A stretch of DNA of 13,634 nt from Chryseobacterium sp. (GCA_017989575.1 JAGNPP010000038.1:1-13634), one strand, 5' to 3'. Positions 6,873-13,628 are shown, counted from the stretch's first letter. The notes: generated from the sequence alone by a model not told the origin. Made by a program: numbers and translations.

Positions 6873-7502
6873 TCATTTCCCAACAAAAATCAGCAAATCA
6901 CCCTCTTTATATTTAATCGAAACCTCCTGATTCTCTGCAATATTCCTCGTACCAATTCTTTCTCCAAGAATCAAATCTTCTTTATACAAAGGCCATTTCA
7001 AACCTTTGGTTTCAATGTTTTTTGCAATCGGAAACGGCATTAACGAAATCATATTGTCCTTAACATCAGAAATTGAGAATTCTTTTGGAATAAAATAATA
7101 TGACGAATAATTATCAAAAAATCTAAGATTCAATTTATCTTTAAAGAAAAAAGCGACGCTCAAATTCCCAAGAAAATGGTCTTGCTCTCCTCCACTTGCA
7201 CCGTAAACATCAATGTTTTCAAAACCTTTTTCAAGAATAATTTCTATCGCTTTGTGGAAATCGGTTTTGTTTTGGTCTGGTGTTTCAATGATTTCAAAAC
7301 TGTCACGCTGAGGCTCTCGAAACGTTTCCAAATTAAATGAATCGAAATCGCCGGAAATAAAATCCAGTTTATCCAAAGGAAAATCCAATTCTTTCAAATA
7401 ATGAAAAGCGCCATCTGTACAGGCAATTAACTTATAACCTGATAGATTTGGAAATTGTTTTGGCGGTTCTCCGTTGATGAAAAGTAGCGCTTTATTTTTC
7501 AT
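6873..7502 (-). CDS. thiamine diphosphokinase
   Basis: From the ATG at 7502 the product is 209 residues, the usual length for the family. It transfers diphosphate from ATP to thiamine, giving thiamine diphosphate in the cytoplasm. Conserved motifs are CTDGAFH (28-34), SGDFDSF (50-56, metal-binding aspartates), TPDQNKTDFHKAI (74-86) and YGASGGEQDHFLGN (100-113, nucleotide site). A further in-frame ATG at 7550 would add 16 basic residues, but those bases already encode the end of the small lipoprotein, and the family's first strand starts at KALLFING, so 7502 is preferred. The gene overlaps the lipoprotein gene by 11 bases, implying translational coupling. No thiamine riboswitch was seen upstream. 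Confidence 0.93.
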   Translation of the reverse strand: MKNKALLFINGEPPKQFPNLSGYKLIACTDGAFHYLKELDFPLDKLDFISGDFDSFNLETFREPQRDSFEIIETPDQNKTDFHKAIEIILEKGFENIDVYGASGGEQDHFLGNLSVAFFFKDKLNLRFFDNYSSYYFIPKEFSISDVKDNMISLMPFPIAKNIETKGLKWPLYKEDLILGERIGTRNIAENQEVSIKYKEGDLLIFVGK

Positions 7503-7620
7503 TATCCTTTTTATGTTTCGTCTTGAAGAAAAAGCCTTTTTCAGTTTCATTAGTCGGTTTTGAAACTGTACAAGAACTTAAAATGGTTGCTCCGAATAAA
7601 CAGAGAAAAACATTTCTCAT
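7492..7620 (-). CDS. small lipoprotein, 42 residues
   Basis: A reading frame from the ATG at 7620 to the TAA at 7494-7492 encodes 42 residues. It starts MRNVFLCLFGATILSSC, a lipoprotein signal with lipobox LSSC and acylated Cys17. The 25-residue mature tail begins TVSKPTNETEKGF and ends in a Lys-rich stretch. Only the lipobox identifies it; no function is known. It overlaps the start of the thiamine diphosphokinase gene by 11 bases in another frame, the arrangement of a real coupled gene pair. Its leader is the A/T-rich spacer after the perfect inverted repeat at 7653-7705. The product is expected in the inner leaflet of the outer membrane or in the inner membrane. Because it is so short it is easily missed by automated annotation. 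Confidence 0.72.
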   Translation of the reverse strand: MRNVFLCLFGATILSSCTVSKPTNETEKGFFFKTKHKKDNEK

Positions 7621-7652
7621 AATTTTATTTATATGATTTTAGAATAAAGTAG

Positions 7653-7705
7653 TTTTGTCATTCCGTAGGAATCTCAACAATCTAGATTCCTACGGAATGA
7701 CAAAA
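7653..7705. repeat. perfect 22-bp inverted repeat, REP-like
   Basis: Two perfectly complementary 22-base arms (7653-7674 and 7684-7705; core CATTCCGTAGGAATC) flank a nine-base loop. It lies six bases past the adenosyltransferase stop codon and 32 bases before the lipoprotein start. No T-run follows on the minus strand, so it looks like a dispersed extragenic palindrome more than a standard terminator, although it could still attenuate read-through or stabilise transcript ends. Confidence 0.85.
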
Positions 7706-7710
7706 ACTTG

Positions 7711-8283
7711 TTACTTTCTATCATTAGGATTCCAATATTCCTCCGACTCATTATTCAATTTCGAAACATATCTTGCCAGAATGAAAAGATAATCGGACAA
7801 ACGATTCAAATATTTGATTAATTCCGGTCGCACTTCTTCCGATTGATTCAGGAAAACCAAACTGCGTTCCGCACGTCTGCAAACTGTTCTCGCCACGTGA
7901 AGAAACGTCGCTGCTTTTCCACCACCGGGCAAAATGAAATATTGCAAAGGCTCCACTTTCTCCTCCATTGCATCCATCCAAGTTTCCAATTCTTCGATTT
8001 CTTTGTCGGAAATTACCAATGGTAATCTCGCTTTTCCATTCGCCAAAAACAATTTATCAATCGGTGTTGAAGCTTCGGAACCAACCGTAAAAAGGTCGAA
8101 TTGGATTTTCTTGAGTTGAGAAATAACTTCTTCATCTTCAATATGAGATTTCGCAACGCCAATGTTCGCATTCAGTTCATCGATGTTGCCGTAAGATTCC
8201 ACTCTTGCGCTGGCTTTGGAGATTCTGCTTCCGCCGTAAAGTCCGGTTTCGCCTTTGTCGCCGGTTTTTGTATATATTTTCAT
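7711..8283 (-). CDS. PduO-type cob(I)alamin adenosyltransferase
   Basis: The 190-residue protein is a PduO/MMAB-type corrinoid adenosyltransferase, a cytoplasmic trimer that transfers the adenosyl group of ATP to cob(I)alamin to make adenosylcobalamin. Diagnostic motifs are the N-terminal ATP site YTKTGDKGETGLYGGSRISK (4-23), YGNIDELNANIG (31-42), FILPGGG (116-122), HVARTVCRRAER (129-140) and YLNRLSDYLFILAR (158-171). The length is normal. It likely serves B12-dependent enzymes such as methylmalonyl-CoA mutase; no B12 biosynthesis gene lies nearby, so it probably works on salvaged corrinoid. It starts a minus-strand series with the small lipoprotein and thiamine diphosphokinase, though a palindrome in the 90-base spacer may separate transcripts. 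No cobalamin riboswitch was recognised upstream. Confidence 0.95.
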   Translation of the reverse strand: MKIYTKTGDKGETGLYGGSRISKASARVESYGNIDELNANIGVAKSHIEDEEVISQLKKIQFDLFTVGSEASTPIDKLFLANGKARLPLVISDKEIEELETWMDAMEEKVEPLQYFILPGGGKAATFLHVARTVCRRAERSLVFLNQSEEVRPELIKYLNRLSDYLFILARYVSKLNNESEEYWNPNDRK

Positions 8284-8359
8284 TCTCAGTTTTTATGAAA
8301 GTTTAAAATTAAGGTTTTTATATTTTAAGCGGGTAAGAATCTTTTCGAATCCGTAAATT

Positions 8360-8501
8360 AACACAAAGGCACAAAGAATCATTTAAAAAACTGGAATATT
8401 TAAGGCACAAAGCTTGACTTCGTCAGAATCAAAAAATCTTTGATTTTCACTGTGCCTTAAAAACGCATCAATTACAAAAAATCCTTTTGTGTCTTTGTGT
8501 T
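8360..8501. repeat. nested inverted-repeat element built on CACAAAG
   Basis: Three nested inverted repeats share one centre. The outer arms are AACACAAAGGCACAAAG (8360-8376) against 8485-8501, with 15 of 17 pairs. The middle arms are TTTAAGGCACA (8399-8409) against TGTGCCTTAAA (8451-8461), perfect. The inner arms are AATCAAA (8427-8433) against TTTGATT (8439-8445). The motif CACAAAG recurs in both outer and middle arms. It sits between divergent genes. A non-coding dispersed element of MITE/REP type is the likely nature; no coding frame fits it. Confidence 0.75.
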
Positions 8502-8535
8502 GAACTCCATTCAAATTAATTCTTAAATTGCTATA

Positions 8536-10344
8536 ATGAAAAAGCCATTTCAAAAAACCACCAATCTTATTCATATTTATCAGCAGTTGCGACGCTTCAT
8601 CAAGCCTTATCGAATGATGATTTTCGTAACACTACTTCTTACTTTCATCGGTGCTTTATTTGCCCAAGTCAATCCTTTGGTTTTGAAATACACGGTGGAC
8701 GAAGTGACAAAACTGACACAACTTCCGAATCCAATGGAACAGGGAATCCACGTTTTGACTTTAATTTCAATCATACTTTTAGGAAAAGAACTGGCGAATA
8801 TTTTCATTCAGTTTGGGCAGAAATTTTATGGTGAAAAGATTAGAATTAATGTCAGTTCAGAACTCGCACAGGAAGCCATCAACAAAATCCTGACTTACCG
8901 AATCGCCTATTACAACGACGAAAATCACGAATCCGGAAAACTTCAAATCCGAATCGACAGAGGAATCGAAAGCCTTACAAAACTCGTTCAGAACTTTTTC
9001 ATCGATATTCTTCCGCTTTTTTCAACAGCTTTCATTGCGTTGGTTGTGATGTATATGCAGAATATTTATGTCGGATTGGTTTCAACTTTTGTGATTCCAA
9101 TTTACTTTTATGTCACATCAAGACAAGCAAAAAAATTAGGAAATGTAAGACGAACACTCAGAAATCAACGTGAGCAAAAAACGTCCGGACTTCTGAATTT
9201 GATTAATTCCATAATGGTCATCAAAAGTTTTGTCCGTGAAAAATTTGAAGGAAGCAAGCAATACAATCTTCAGATGAAGCTGATGGAAAGCCAACTTTAC
9301 ACGAGACGAACTAGTTTTATTTATGACAGTTTGAAGACTTTTATAGAGCAATTCGGTGTCGTTTTGATTATCCTTTTGACGGTTTATTTGGTTCTTGACC
9401 AGCAAATGACGATTGGTGCGATTATGCTTCACATTATGTTGTTCAACAATGTTTCTGCGCCTATTCGCCAGCTTCACAGGATTTATGATGATATGAATGA
9501 CGCTTTTATCTATGCCGAAGGTTATTTTGAAATCCTGAATGCCGACGAGGAAACCGAACCGAACGGAACCATCAATAATATTCCAATCAAAGGAAACTTC
9601 GAAATCAAAAATGTGGATTTCACTTATCCAAACGGAATGAAAGCCCTTCACAACGTTTCTCTGAAAATCGAAAATGGAAAAACCACTGCTTTGGTTGGTT
9701 TAAGTGGCGCAGGAAAATCAACGATTATTAATTTGCTTTGTAAATTTTACGAACCAGATTCCGGCGAAATCCTTTTGGATAGCAACAATCTGAATGATTT
9801 TGATAATGATTTTCTGCGTGATGACCTTGGTTTGGTGCTTCAAAAAAATCACATTTTCAAAGGAAGCATCGAAGATAATATCCGTTACGGGAATCTGCAC
9901 GCCACATTTGATGAAATAAAAGAAGCATCGACAAAAGCTTATCTCCACGAGCAGATTATGGATTTGCCGGAAGCTTACAACCACGACGCTACGCAACTTT
10001 CCGGCGGTCAGCAACAAAGAATTGCCATCGCCAGATTATTCCTGAAAAATCCGCCCATTATTTTCCTTGATGAACCAACGGCAAGCCTAGACGCCATCGC
10101 AACGGAACAAATTAAAAATTCTCTTGATGCCATAAAACAAGGACGAACCGTTGTGATTATTTCACATTCTTTGTCGCAGATATTGGATTCTGATATGATT
10201 TATGTGATGAAAAAAGGCGCAGTTGTGGAAAACGGAACGCACGAAGAATTGTATGAAAAATACGGAACTTACCGTGAAATCTTCGATGCGTCTGCACGAA
10301 GTTTGAATCTTGATAGATTGGTGAAAACATATAAAGATGAATGA
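8536..10344 (+). CDS. ABC exporter half-transporter (permease fused to ATPase)
   Basis: The 602-residue protein fuses an N-terminal six-helix exporter domain (about 20-335) to a C-terminal ATP-binding domain (about 355-590), as in MsbA/MdlB-type half-transporters that dimerise in the inner membrane. ATPase motifs are complete: Walker A GLSGAGKST (388-396), Q-loop Q436, signature LSGGQ (488-492), Walker B IIFLDE (508-513), D-loop SLD (517-519) and H-loop H544. Hydrophobic segments are visible near 28-45, 72-92, 157-175, 177-194 and 268-287. The substrate, lipid, peptide or drug, cannot be told from sequence. It is transcribed alone, divergent from the adenosyltransferase gene, with a 142-bp inverted-repeat element in its upstream region. 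The GGCTTTAGCC hairpin at 10411-10456 probably ends its transcript. Confidence 0.95.
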   Translation: MKKPFQKTTNLIHIYQQLRRFIKPYRMMIFVTLLLTFIGALFAQVNPLVLKYTVDEVTKLTQLPNPMEQGIHVLTLISIILLGKELANIFIQFGQKFYGEKIRINVSSELAQEAINKILTYRIAYYNDENHESGKLQIRIDRGIESLTKLVQNFFIDILPLFSTAFIALVVMYMQNIYVGLVSTFVIPIYFYVTSRQAKKLGNVRRTLRNQREQKTSGLLNLINSIMVIKSFVREKFEGSKQYNLQMKLMESQLYTRRTSFIYDSLKTFIEQFGVVLIILLTVYLVLDQQMTIGAIMLHIMLFNNVSAPIRQLHRIYDDMNDAFIYAEGYFEILNADEETEPNGTINNIPIKGNFEIKNVDFTYPNGMKALHNVSLKIENGKTTALVGLSGAGKSTIINLLCKFYEPDSGEILLDSNNLNDFDNDFLRDDLGLVLQKNHIFKGSIEDNIRYGNLHATFDEIKEASTKAYLHEQIMDLPEAYNHDATQLSGGQQQRIAIARLFLKNPPIIFLDEPTASLDAIATEQIKNSLDAIKQGRTVVIISHSLSQILDSDMIYVMKKGAVVENGTHEELYEKYGTYREIFDASARSLNLDRLVKTYKDE

Positions 10345-10375
10345 GATTTTAACAAAAATTTTTATAAGTTGCGTA

Positions 10376-10489
10376 GGGCTTCAGCCCGATGATAAGATAG
10401 ACAATCAACTAAGGCTTTAGCCAAAACTTATTTTAAATTTCGGCTAAAGCCTTTTTAAGCCTATTCTTTAAAATGGGCTAAAGCCCATT
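10376..10489. repeat. cluster of GGCTAAAGCC-type palindromes
   Basis: Four related words lie in 114 bases: GGGCTTCAGCCC (10376-10387), GGCTTTAGCC (10413-10422), GGCTAAAGCC (10442-10451) and GGGCTAAAGCCC (10475-10486, inside the longer palindrome 10472-10489). The first and last are self-palindromic, and the middle two are each other's complement. This is a compact extragenic palindrome cluster in the 280-base spacer after the ABC transporter gene; the rest of that spacer shows no gene. Confidence 0.8.
10411..10456 (+). terminator. probable terminator of ABC transporter gene
   Basis: The 12-base arms AAGGCTTTAGCC (10411-10422) and GGCTAAAGCCTT (10442-10453) pair perfectly around a 19-base loop, and the stem runs into five T residues (10452-10456). 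The loop is long for a classical terminator, but the hairpin lies 67 bases past the stop codon at 10344 and points the right way. Confidence 0.55.
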
Positions 10490-10540
10490 CCTATTGATAA
10501 TTTTAAATAACAGAGATGAGTAAAATTTATAACGAAAACA

Positions 10541-10605
10541 CTTCGACTCCGCTCAGTGTGACATTAATAATGAATATTTTTGTGTCAGTCTGAGCGGAGT
10601 CGAAG
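10541..10605. repeat. inverted repeat copy 1 flanking the WYL regulator
   Basis: Arms of 23 bases (10541-10563 and 10583-10605; core CTTCGACTCCGCTCA and its complement) pair at 21 of 23 positions around a 19-base AT-rich loop. Both arms are identical to those of the copy at 11594-11671. It ends 19 bases before the regulator's start codon, so it lies in or next to the leader of that gene. Confidence 0.88.
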
Positions 10606-10624
10606 ACCTTTCAAATGATATACA

Positions 10625-11581
10625 ATGAATGAAGACCATTACATAAAAAAAATAGACCGTGTCACCTCGATTCTGGTGCAGTTGCAAAGCAAACCGATTG
10701 TCCGTGCGCAGGATTTGGCAGATAAATTCGAAGTGAGTGTCAGAACGATTTACAGAGATATTAAAACTTTGGAAAATGCCGGTATTCCGATTTTTGGGGA
10801 AGCTGGTTCGGGTTATTCTTTGGTGGATGGTTACAAACTTCCGCCTGTGATGTTTACGAAAGAAGAAGTCTTGAGTTTCCTCACAGCAGAAAAACTGATG
10901 CAGAATTTTTCGCACGAAAGTCTCGGTTCTCATTACAATTCGGCGATGGAAAAAGTGAAATCTGTCCTTCGAAATTCGGAGAAAAATCTGGTGACCGATA
11001 TTGAAAATCAAATCAACATCTATTCTTATCAGCCGGAAAAAACGGATTCTATTAAAAATATTATGCCGACCATTCTGGAAAGTATTTCTGAGAAAACGCA
11101 ACTGAAAATCAATTATGAAAGTGCAAAAACCGAAGCTTCGGAACGAATAATTGAAGCGGTTGGAATTTTTTATGAATTCAATTATTGGTATGTGATGGCG
11201 TTTTGTACGATGCGGAAAGATTACCGACAATTCCGTGTTGACAGAATTTTGAAAATCATTAAAACCGAAAATCCTTTTCATCAGGAATATGGAAAAGTCG
11301 CTGATTACAAGCAAAAATCAAATACGGAAAAAGTCCAAGTCAAGCTTTTGGTTGAGAAGAAAATAATGCCTCACATTATGCATTCGATGAAATATTATGG
11401 CTGGATTGCCGATGAAGAAACGGAAAACGGAATGCTATTGACCTTCGAAACGAGTTGGATTGACGAGGGTTTTCCGCGCTGGTTGATTACATTTGCAGAT
11501 TATGCAGAGATTATTGAACCGGAATATCTCAAGGATACGATGACGGATTCGATTGCCAATATTTCTAAAAATATTAAATAA
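10625..11581 (+). CDS. YafY-type transcriptional regulator with HTH and WYL domains
   Basis: The 318-residue protein has an N-terminal HTH_11-type winged helix at about 5-65 (ILVQLQSKPIVRAQDLADKF, then VSVRTIYRDIKTLE and GEAGSGYSL). A WYL ligand-binding domain follows at about 140-215; its signature reads YWYVMAFC (187-194, V in place of L), followed by RQFRVDRI (201-208). The C-terminal WCX-type extension ends around 310. WYL regulators often sense nucleotides or nucleic acid and control stress or defence genes; the ligand here is unknown. The gene is bracketed by two copies of one inverted repeat and is convergent with a DinB-like gene, a possible target. No promoter stands out in the short space after repeat copy 1, so transcription may start upstream of or inside the repeat. 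Confidence 0.92.
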   Translation: MNEDHYIKKIDRVTSILVQLQSKPIVRAQDLADKFEVSVRTIYRDIKTLENAGIPIFGEAGSGYSLVDGYKLPPVMFTKEEVLSFLTAEKLMQNFSHESLGSHYNSAMEKVKSVLRNSEKNLVTDIENQINIYSYQPEKTDSIKNIMPTILESISEKTQLKINYESAKTEASERIIEAVGIFYEFNYWYVMAFCTMRKDYRQFRVDRILKIIKTENPFHQEYGKVADYKQKSNTEKVQVKLLVEKKIMPHIMHSMKYYGWIADEETENGMLLTFETSWIDEGFPRWLITFADYAEIIEPEYLKDTMTDSIANISKNIK

Positions 11582-11593
11582 AATTACAAAACA

Positions 11594-11671
11594 CTTCGAC
11601 TCCGCTCAGTGTGACATCTCTCTAATATTAATTTCAATATTAAAACATTGTCAGTCTGAGCGGAGTCGAAG
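11594..11671. repeat. inverted repeat copy 2 flanking the WYL regulator
   Basis: The arms 11594-11616 and 11649-11671 match those of the copy at 10541-10605 base for base, but the loop is 32 bases and unrelated in sequence. It fills most of the 107-base gap between the convergent regulator and DinB-like genes, and could act as a shared transcript end, although no long T-run follows. Confidence 0.88.
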
Positions 11672-11688
11672 ACTTTTAAGTTACTTTT

Positions 11689-12171
11689 CTACCTTTCTCT
11701 TTCCCAGAAAAACGGAGGTTCAATTCCCAAAGCTCTTAGGTAAACGTAACCTTGACCACGGTGATGAATCTCATTATCAACAAAATAAAGAATATTCTGA
11801 TAAACCGGAAACTCATATTGTCCAAATAAATTGAAAGTTTCCTGAAAACGTTCCTCAGAAATCTGACTGAAATATTCATTGATAACTTCCGTCTGCTCGT
11901 CCCATTTTGAAAGGATTTCAGCTTTTGTGGTTGGCTGGAAAGCTTCTTCGTCGAAAGTATTTTCCGAACCGTTAACAATGGCTTTCAAAGCTGGTCCGGC
12001 GATTGCCAAAAGTTCTAATGTCAATTTGGAAAATGGTCTCATTCCACCGATTGAAAATTCGAATAAATCTTTTTCAGGAAAAGCTTCTATCACTCTCCTG
12101 GTCAGATTTCTGTGACCTTGCCAATGGATTAAAAGTTGTTGTGAGTTGAGGACTGTTGCTGTTGCATTCAT
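11689..12171 (-). CDS. DinB-family four-helix protein with altered metal site
   Basis: The 160-residue protein matches DinB/YfiT-like four-helix-bundle proteins by length, by the N-terminal LIHWQGHRNLTRRVIEAFPEKDLFEF (14-39) and by the C-terminal NEIHHRGQGYVYLRALGIEPP (133-153). Family members usually bind a divalent metal through three His residues, one in helix 2 and an HxxxH pair in the HHRGQ helix. Here H137 remains, but the residue four before it is N133, and helix 2 (FSKLTLELLAIAG, 47-59) has no His, so two canonical ligands seem replaced; E53 or H136 could substitute. The role is unknown; related proteins include thiol-dependent transferases and DNA-damage-induced proteins. It is convergent with the WYL regulator and has its own promoter at 12194-12201. 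Confidence 0.87.
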   Translation of the reverse strand: MNATATVLNSQQLLIHWQGHRNLTRRVIEAFPEKDLFEFSIGGMRPFSKLTLELLAIAGPALKAIVNGSENTFDEEAFQPTTKAEILSKWDEQTEVINEYFSQISEERFQETFNLFGQYEFPVYQNILYFVDNEIHHRGQGYVYLRALGIEPPFFWERER

Positions 12172-12193
12172 AATAGTTTGTTTTTATTTGATA

Positions 12194-12228
12194 CAAATGT
12201 ACAGCGAGGCTGTGACAGTTGTTTGTCA
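12194..12228 (-). promoter_or_regulatory. promoter and candidate operator of the DinB-like gene
   Basis: On the minus strand TACATTTG (12201-12194) matches the TAnnTTTG -7 element exactly, 22 bases before the start codon. Upstream of it, 12213-12228 holds TGACA-N6-TGTCA, a short palindrome placed in the -33 region, where a bound regulator would affect polymerase. No TTG -33 element was found, which fits a promoter that needs an activator. The convergent WYL regulator is a candidate binder; this is inference. Confidence 0.45.
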
Positions 12229-12265
12229 GGAGGGATTTGATTTTTCAAAAAAATGAAAAAATATC

Positions 12266-12307
12266 AAGCTTAACTAGAACTTAATAAATTGGATTTTAGT
12301 TAAGCTT
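12266..12307 (-). terminator. terminator of the SHOCT-like gene
   Basis: The arms 12307-12297 and 12276-12266 (AAGCTTAACTA and its complement) pair perfectly over 11 bases around a 20-base loop. A T-rich stretch follows on the minus strand. The first arm covers the last codons and stop codon of the gene ending at 12296. The long loop lowers confidence. Confidence 0.5.
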
Positions 12308-13024
12308 TTTATTAATAATCTCTTCTATTTTTTCGTCAAATTCTTGCTTTGTAAACATCCCTCTATCTTTCAAGCCAAGTAATGTTTTGTATTCATTAGA
12401 AACAAGAAATTCTGTCTTTATTTGCTCTCGCAATACAAGTGTTCTTTTATCTGAAAATTGCTCTGAAGAAATAATTCCTTTTTCTCTCAATTGATGTAGT
12501 TCTTCAATTGAATTATTGGATTCATTTTTTTTATTAGAAATAATATTTTCAGCAATGTCAATTTTTACTCCAATAATTGTATCGAACAAAATAAAGTATA
12601 AATAGGGAGAAAATAGAATTAGTATTAAAATAAAATTTTCACCTAAGTCCCTCGTTGAAATTGTATCGATTTTATTAAATTCAAAATTGGTTATTATTAG
12701 CCACGCAAGGAACAAATATAAAAAACCAAGCAAAATCGAACTGCCTTTTTGATTTTTAATGATAATGTAAAAAAATAAAATCAACGAGAATAAGGAAAGA
12801 TTTATTGCATAGGTTATATTTAAAGCTTCAAATTCTGCCATAAACTTATTGTAAGCTTTTGTCTCGTAAAAATTACCTTTATACTCAGATGTGAAAGTAT
12901 AAAAGTCATCAAACAATAGTTTCCAAGAAGAAGTTATATAGCTTAAACTACACCAGCATAATACTACACTTAACGCAAACAAAATTAATGGTAAGAAATT
13001 TCTTTTTGTAATTATTGTTCTCAT
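12296..13024 (-). CDS. membrane protein with tandem SHOCT-like motifs
   Basis: From the ATG at 13024 the product is 242 residues; a TTG one codon upstream is less likely. Hydrophobic segments lie near residues 10-29, 71-89, 96-113 and 130-151, giving a four-helix membrane protein. A cytoplasmic-looking tail follows from about 155. In it two short helical pairs resemble the SHOCT motif: IEELHQLREKGIISSEQFSDK near 173-193 and YKTLLGLKDRGMFTKQEFDEK near 212-232. Each has the Leu-x-Gly-x-Ile/Phe-(S/T)-x-x-(E/Q)-(F)-x-x-K pattern, and the second is followed by a charged helix. SHOCT motifs usually occur at protein ends and are thought to aid oligomerisation. It lies 22 bases after an unrecognised gene and shares its high AT content, so the two probably form one transcript. 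The function is unknown. Confidence 0.7.
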   Translation of the reverse strand: MRTIITKRNFLPLILFALSVVLCWCSLSYITSSWKLLFDDFYTFTSEYKGNFYETKAYNKFMAEFEALNITYAINLSLFSLILFFYIIIKNQKGSSILLGFLYLFLAWLIITNFEFNKIDTISTRDLGENFILILILFSPYLYFILFDTIIGVKIDIAENIISNKKNESNNSIEELHQLREKGIISSEQFSDKRTLVLREQIKTEFLVSNEYKTLLGLKDRGMFTKQEFDEKIEEIINKKLN

Positions 13025-13046
13025 CAAATTTATTTAAATTTTTGCA

Positions 13047-13628
13047 TTATGAATTTAAGTTACTTAATAAATCTTTAATTTTACTAACTACTAGACCAGT
13101 TGCAACTTTATCACTAATTTTATAAAGAATTTTTAGTCCTTTACTTTTAATAGATTTATTATTGTAAAAGTCATTTTCAGAATTTATTTGCTTTTGTAAT
13201 ATTATAGCTATTTCATTGAATCCTAACAAAATATTATCTTGTTCAATTTCAACAACATTTGCATCTTCAACTTCTAAATCAAAAACATCAAAGAAAATAA
13301 CACAAGGTACTTCTACATACTCTTTGAAATTAAATGAATGTAAAATAATTTCATTAAATCCTTTTATACTAGCATCATCGTTGGAATGGAGATAAAAGAC
13401 ATCAAGTGAATTTCCTGTCAATCTATCTAATTTAGTAAAAACACCTTCATCCTTAAGTAACTTTTCAATAGCTGAATCTTCAAAATTATATAATATAAAT
13501 GCAAACGTCTTTCTTCTATTTTCAGCCTTTGCTTTTTGACAAATATCAGTGAATCTTTTTAAAAAAGAATTTATTGAATGTCCAATTCCTTTACCTTTAC
13601 CTTTACCTTGTTCAAATATTGGTATCAT
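13047..13628 (-). CDS. hypothetical protein with N-terminal GKGKGKG run
   Basis: I do not recognise this 193-residue protein. The ATG at 13628 is six bases from the window edge and the frame stays open to it, so the true start may lie outside. Residues 8-16 are a Gly/Lys run (GKGKGKGIG) coded by a three-fold hexamer repeat, followed by an amphipathic helix HSINSFLKRFTDICQKAKAE. The core alternates beta- and alpha-like stretches (TFAFILYNFEDSAIEKLLKD 41-60, LDRLTGNSLDVFYLHSNDD 68-86, VPCVIFFDVFDLEV 107-120), suggesting an alpha/beta fold of Rossmann or thioredoxin kind. Residues 165-190 look like an amphipathic C-terminal helix. No signal peptide or membrane helix is seen. It is probably co-transcribed with the SHOCT-like membrane gene that follows. 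The region is far more AT-rich than the core genes. Confidence 0.7.
   Translation of the reverse strand: MIPIFEQGKGKGKGIGHSINSFLKRFTDICQKAKAENRRKTFAFILYNFEDSAIEKLLKDEGVFTKLDRLTGNSLDVFYLHSNDDASIKGFNEIILHSFNFKEYVEVPCVIFFDVFDLEVEDANVVEIEQDNILLGFNEIAIILQKQINSENDFYNNKSIKSKGLKILYKISDKVATGLVVSKIKDLLSNLNS

Noticed and set aside
7503..7550. Upstream ATG at 7550 as the start of thiamine diphosphokinase
   Set aside because: The added 16 residues are basic, not part of the family fold, and coincide with the coding sequence of the small lipoprotein.
7621..8360. Cobalamin or thiamine riboswitch near the adenosyltransferase and thiamine diphosphokinase genes
   Set aside because: The leaders are short and AT-rich, and neither the B12-box nor the THI-box core was seen.
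9136..9651. 171-codon open frame on the minus strand inside the ABC transporter gene
   Set aside because: It is fully antisense to well-conserved transporter sequence; its product has no recognisable motif and its start is in no promoter context.
10376..10605. CRISPR-like array
   Set aside because: The repeated words are palindromic, in mixed orientation and unevenly spaced, and no cas gene is present.
10553..11314. Long open frame (253 codons) on the minus strand
   Set aside because: It is antisense to the WYL regulator, includes repeat copy 1, and its product is rich in Phe, Arg, His and Ile with no domain pattern, as expected for a shadow frame.
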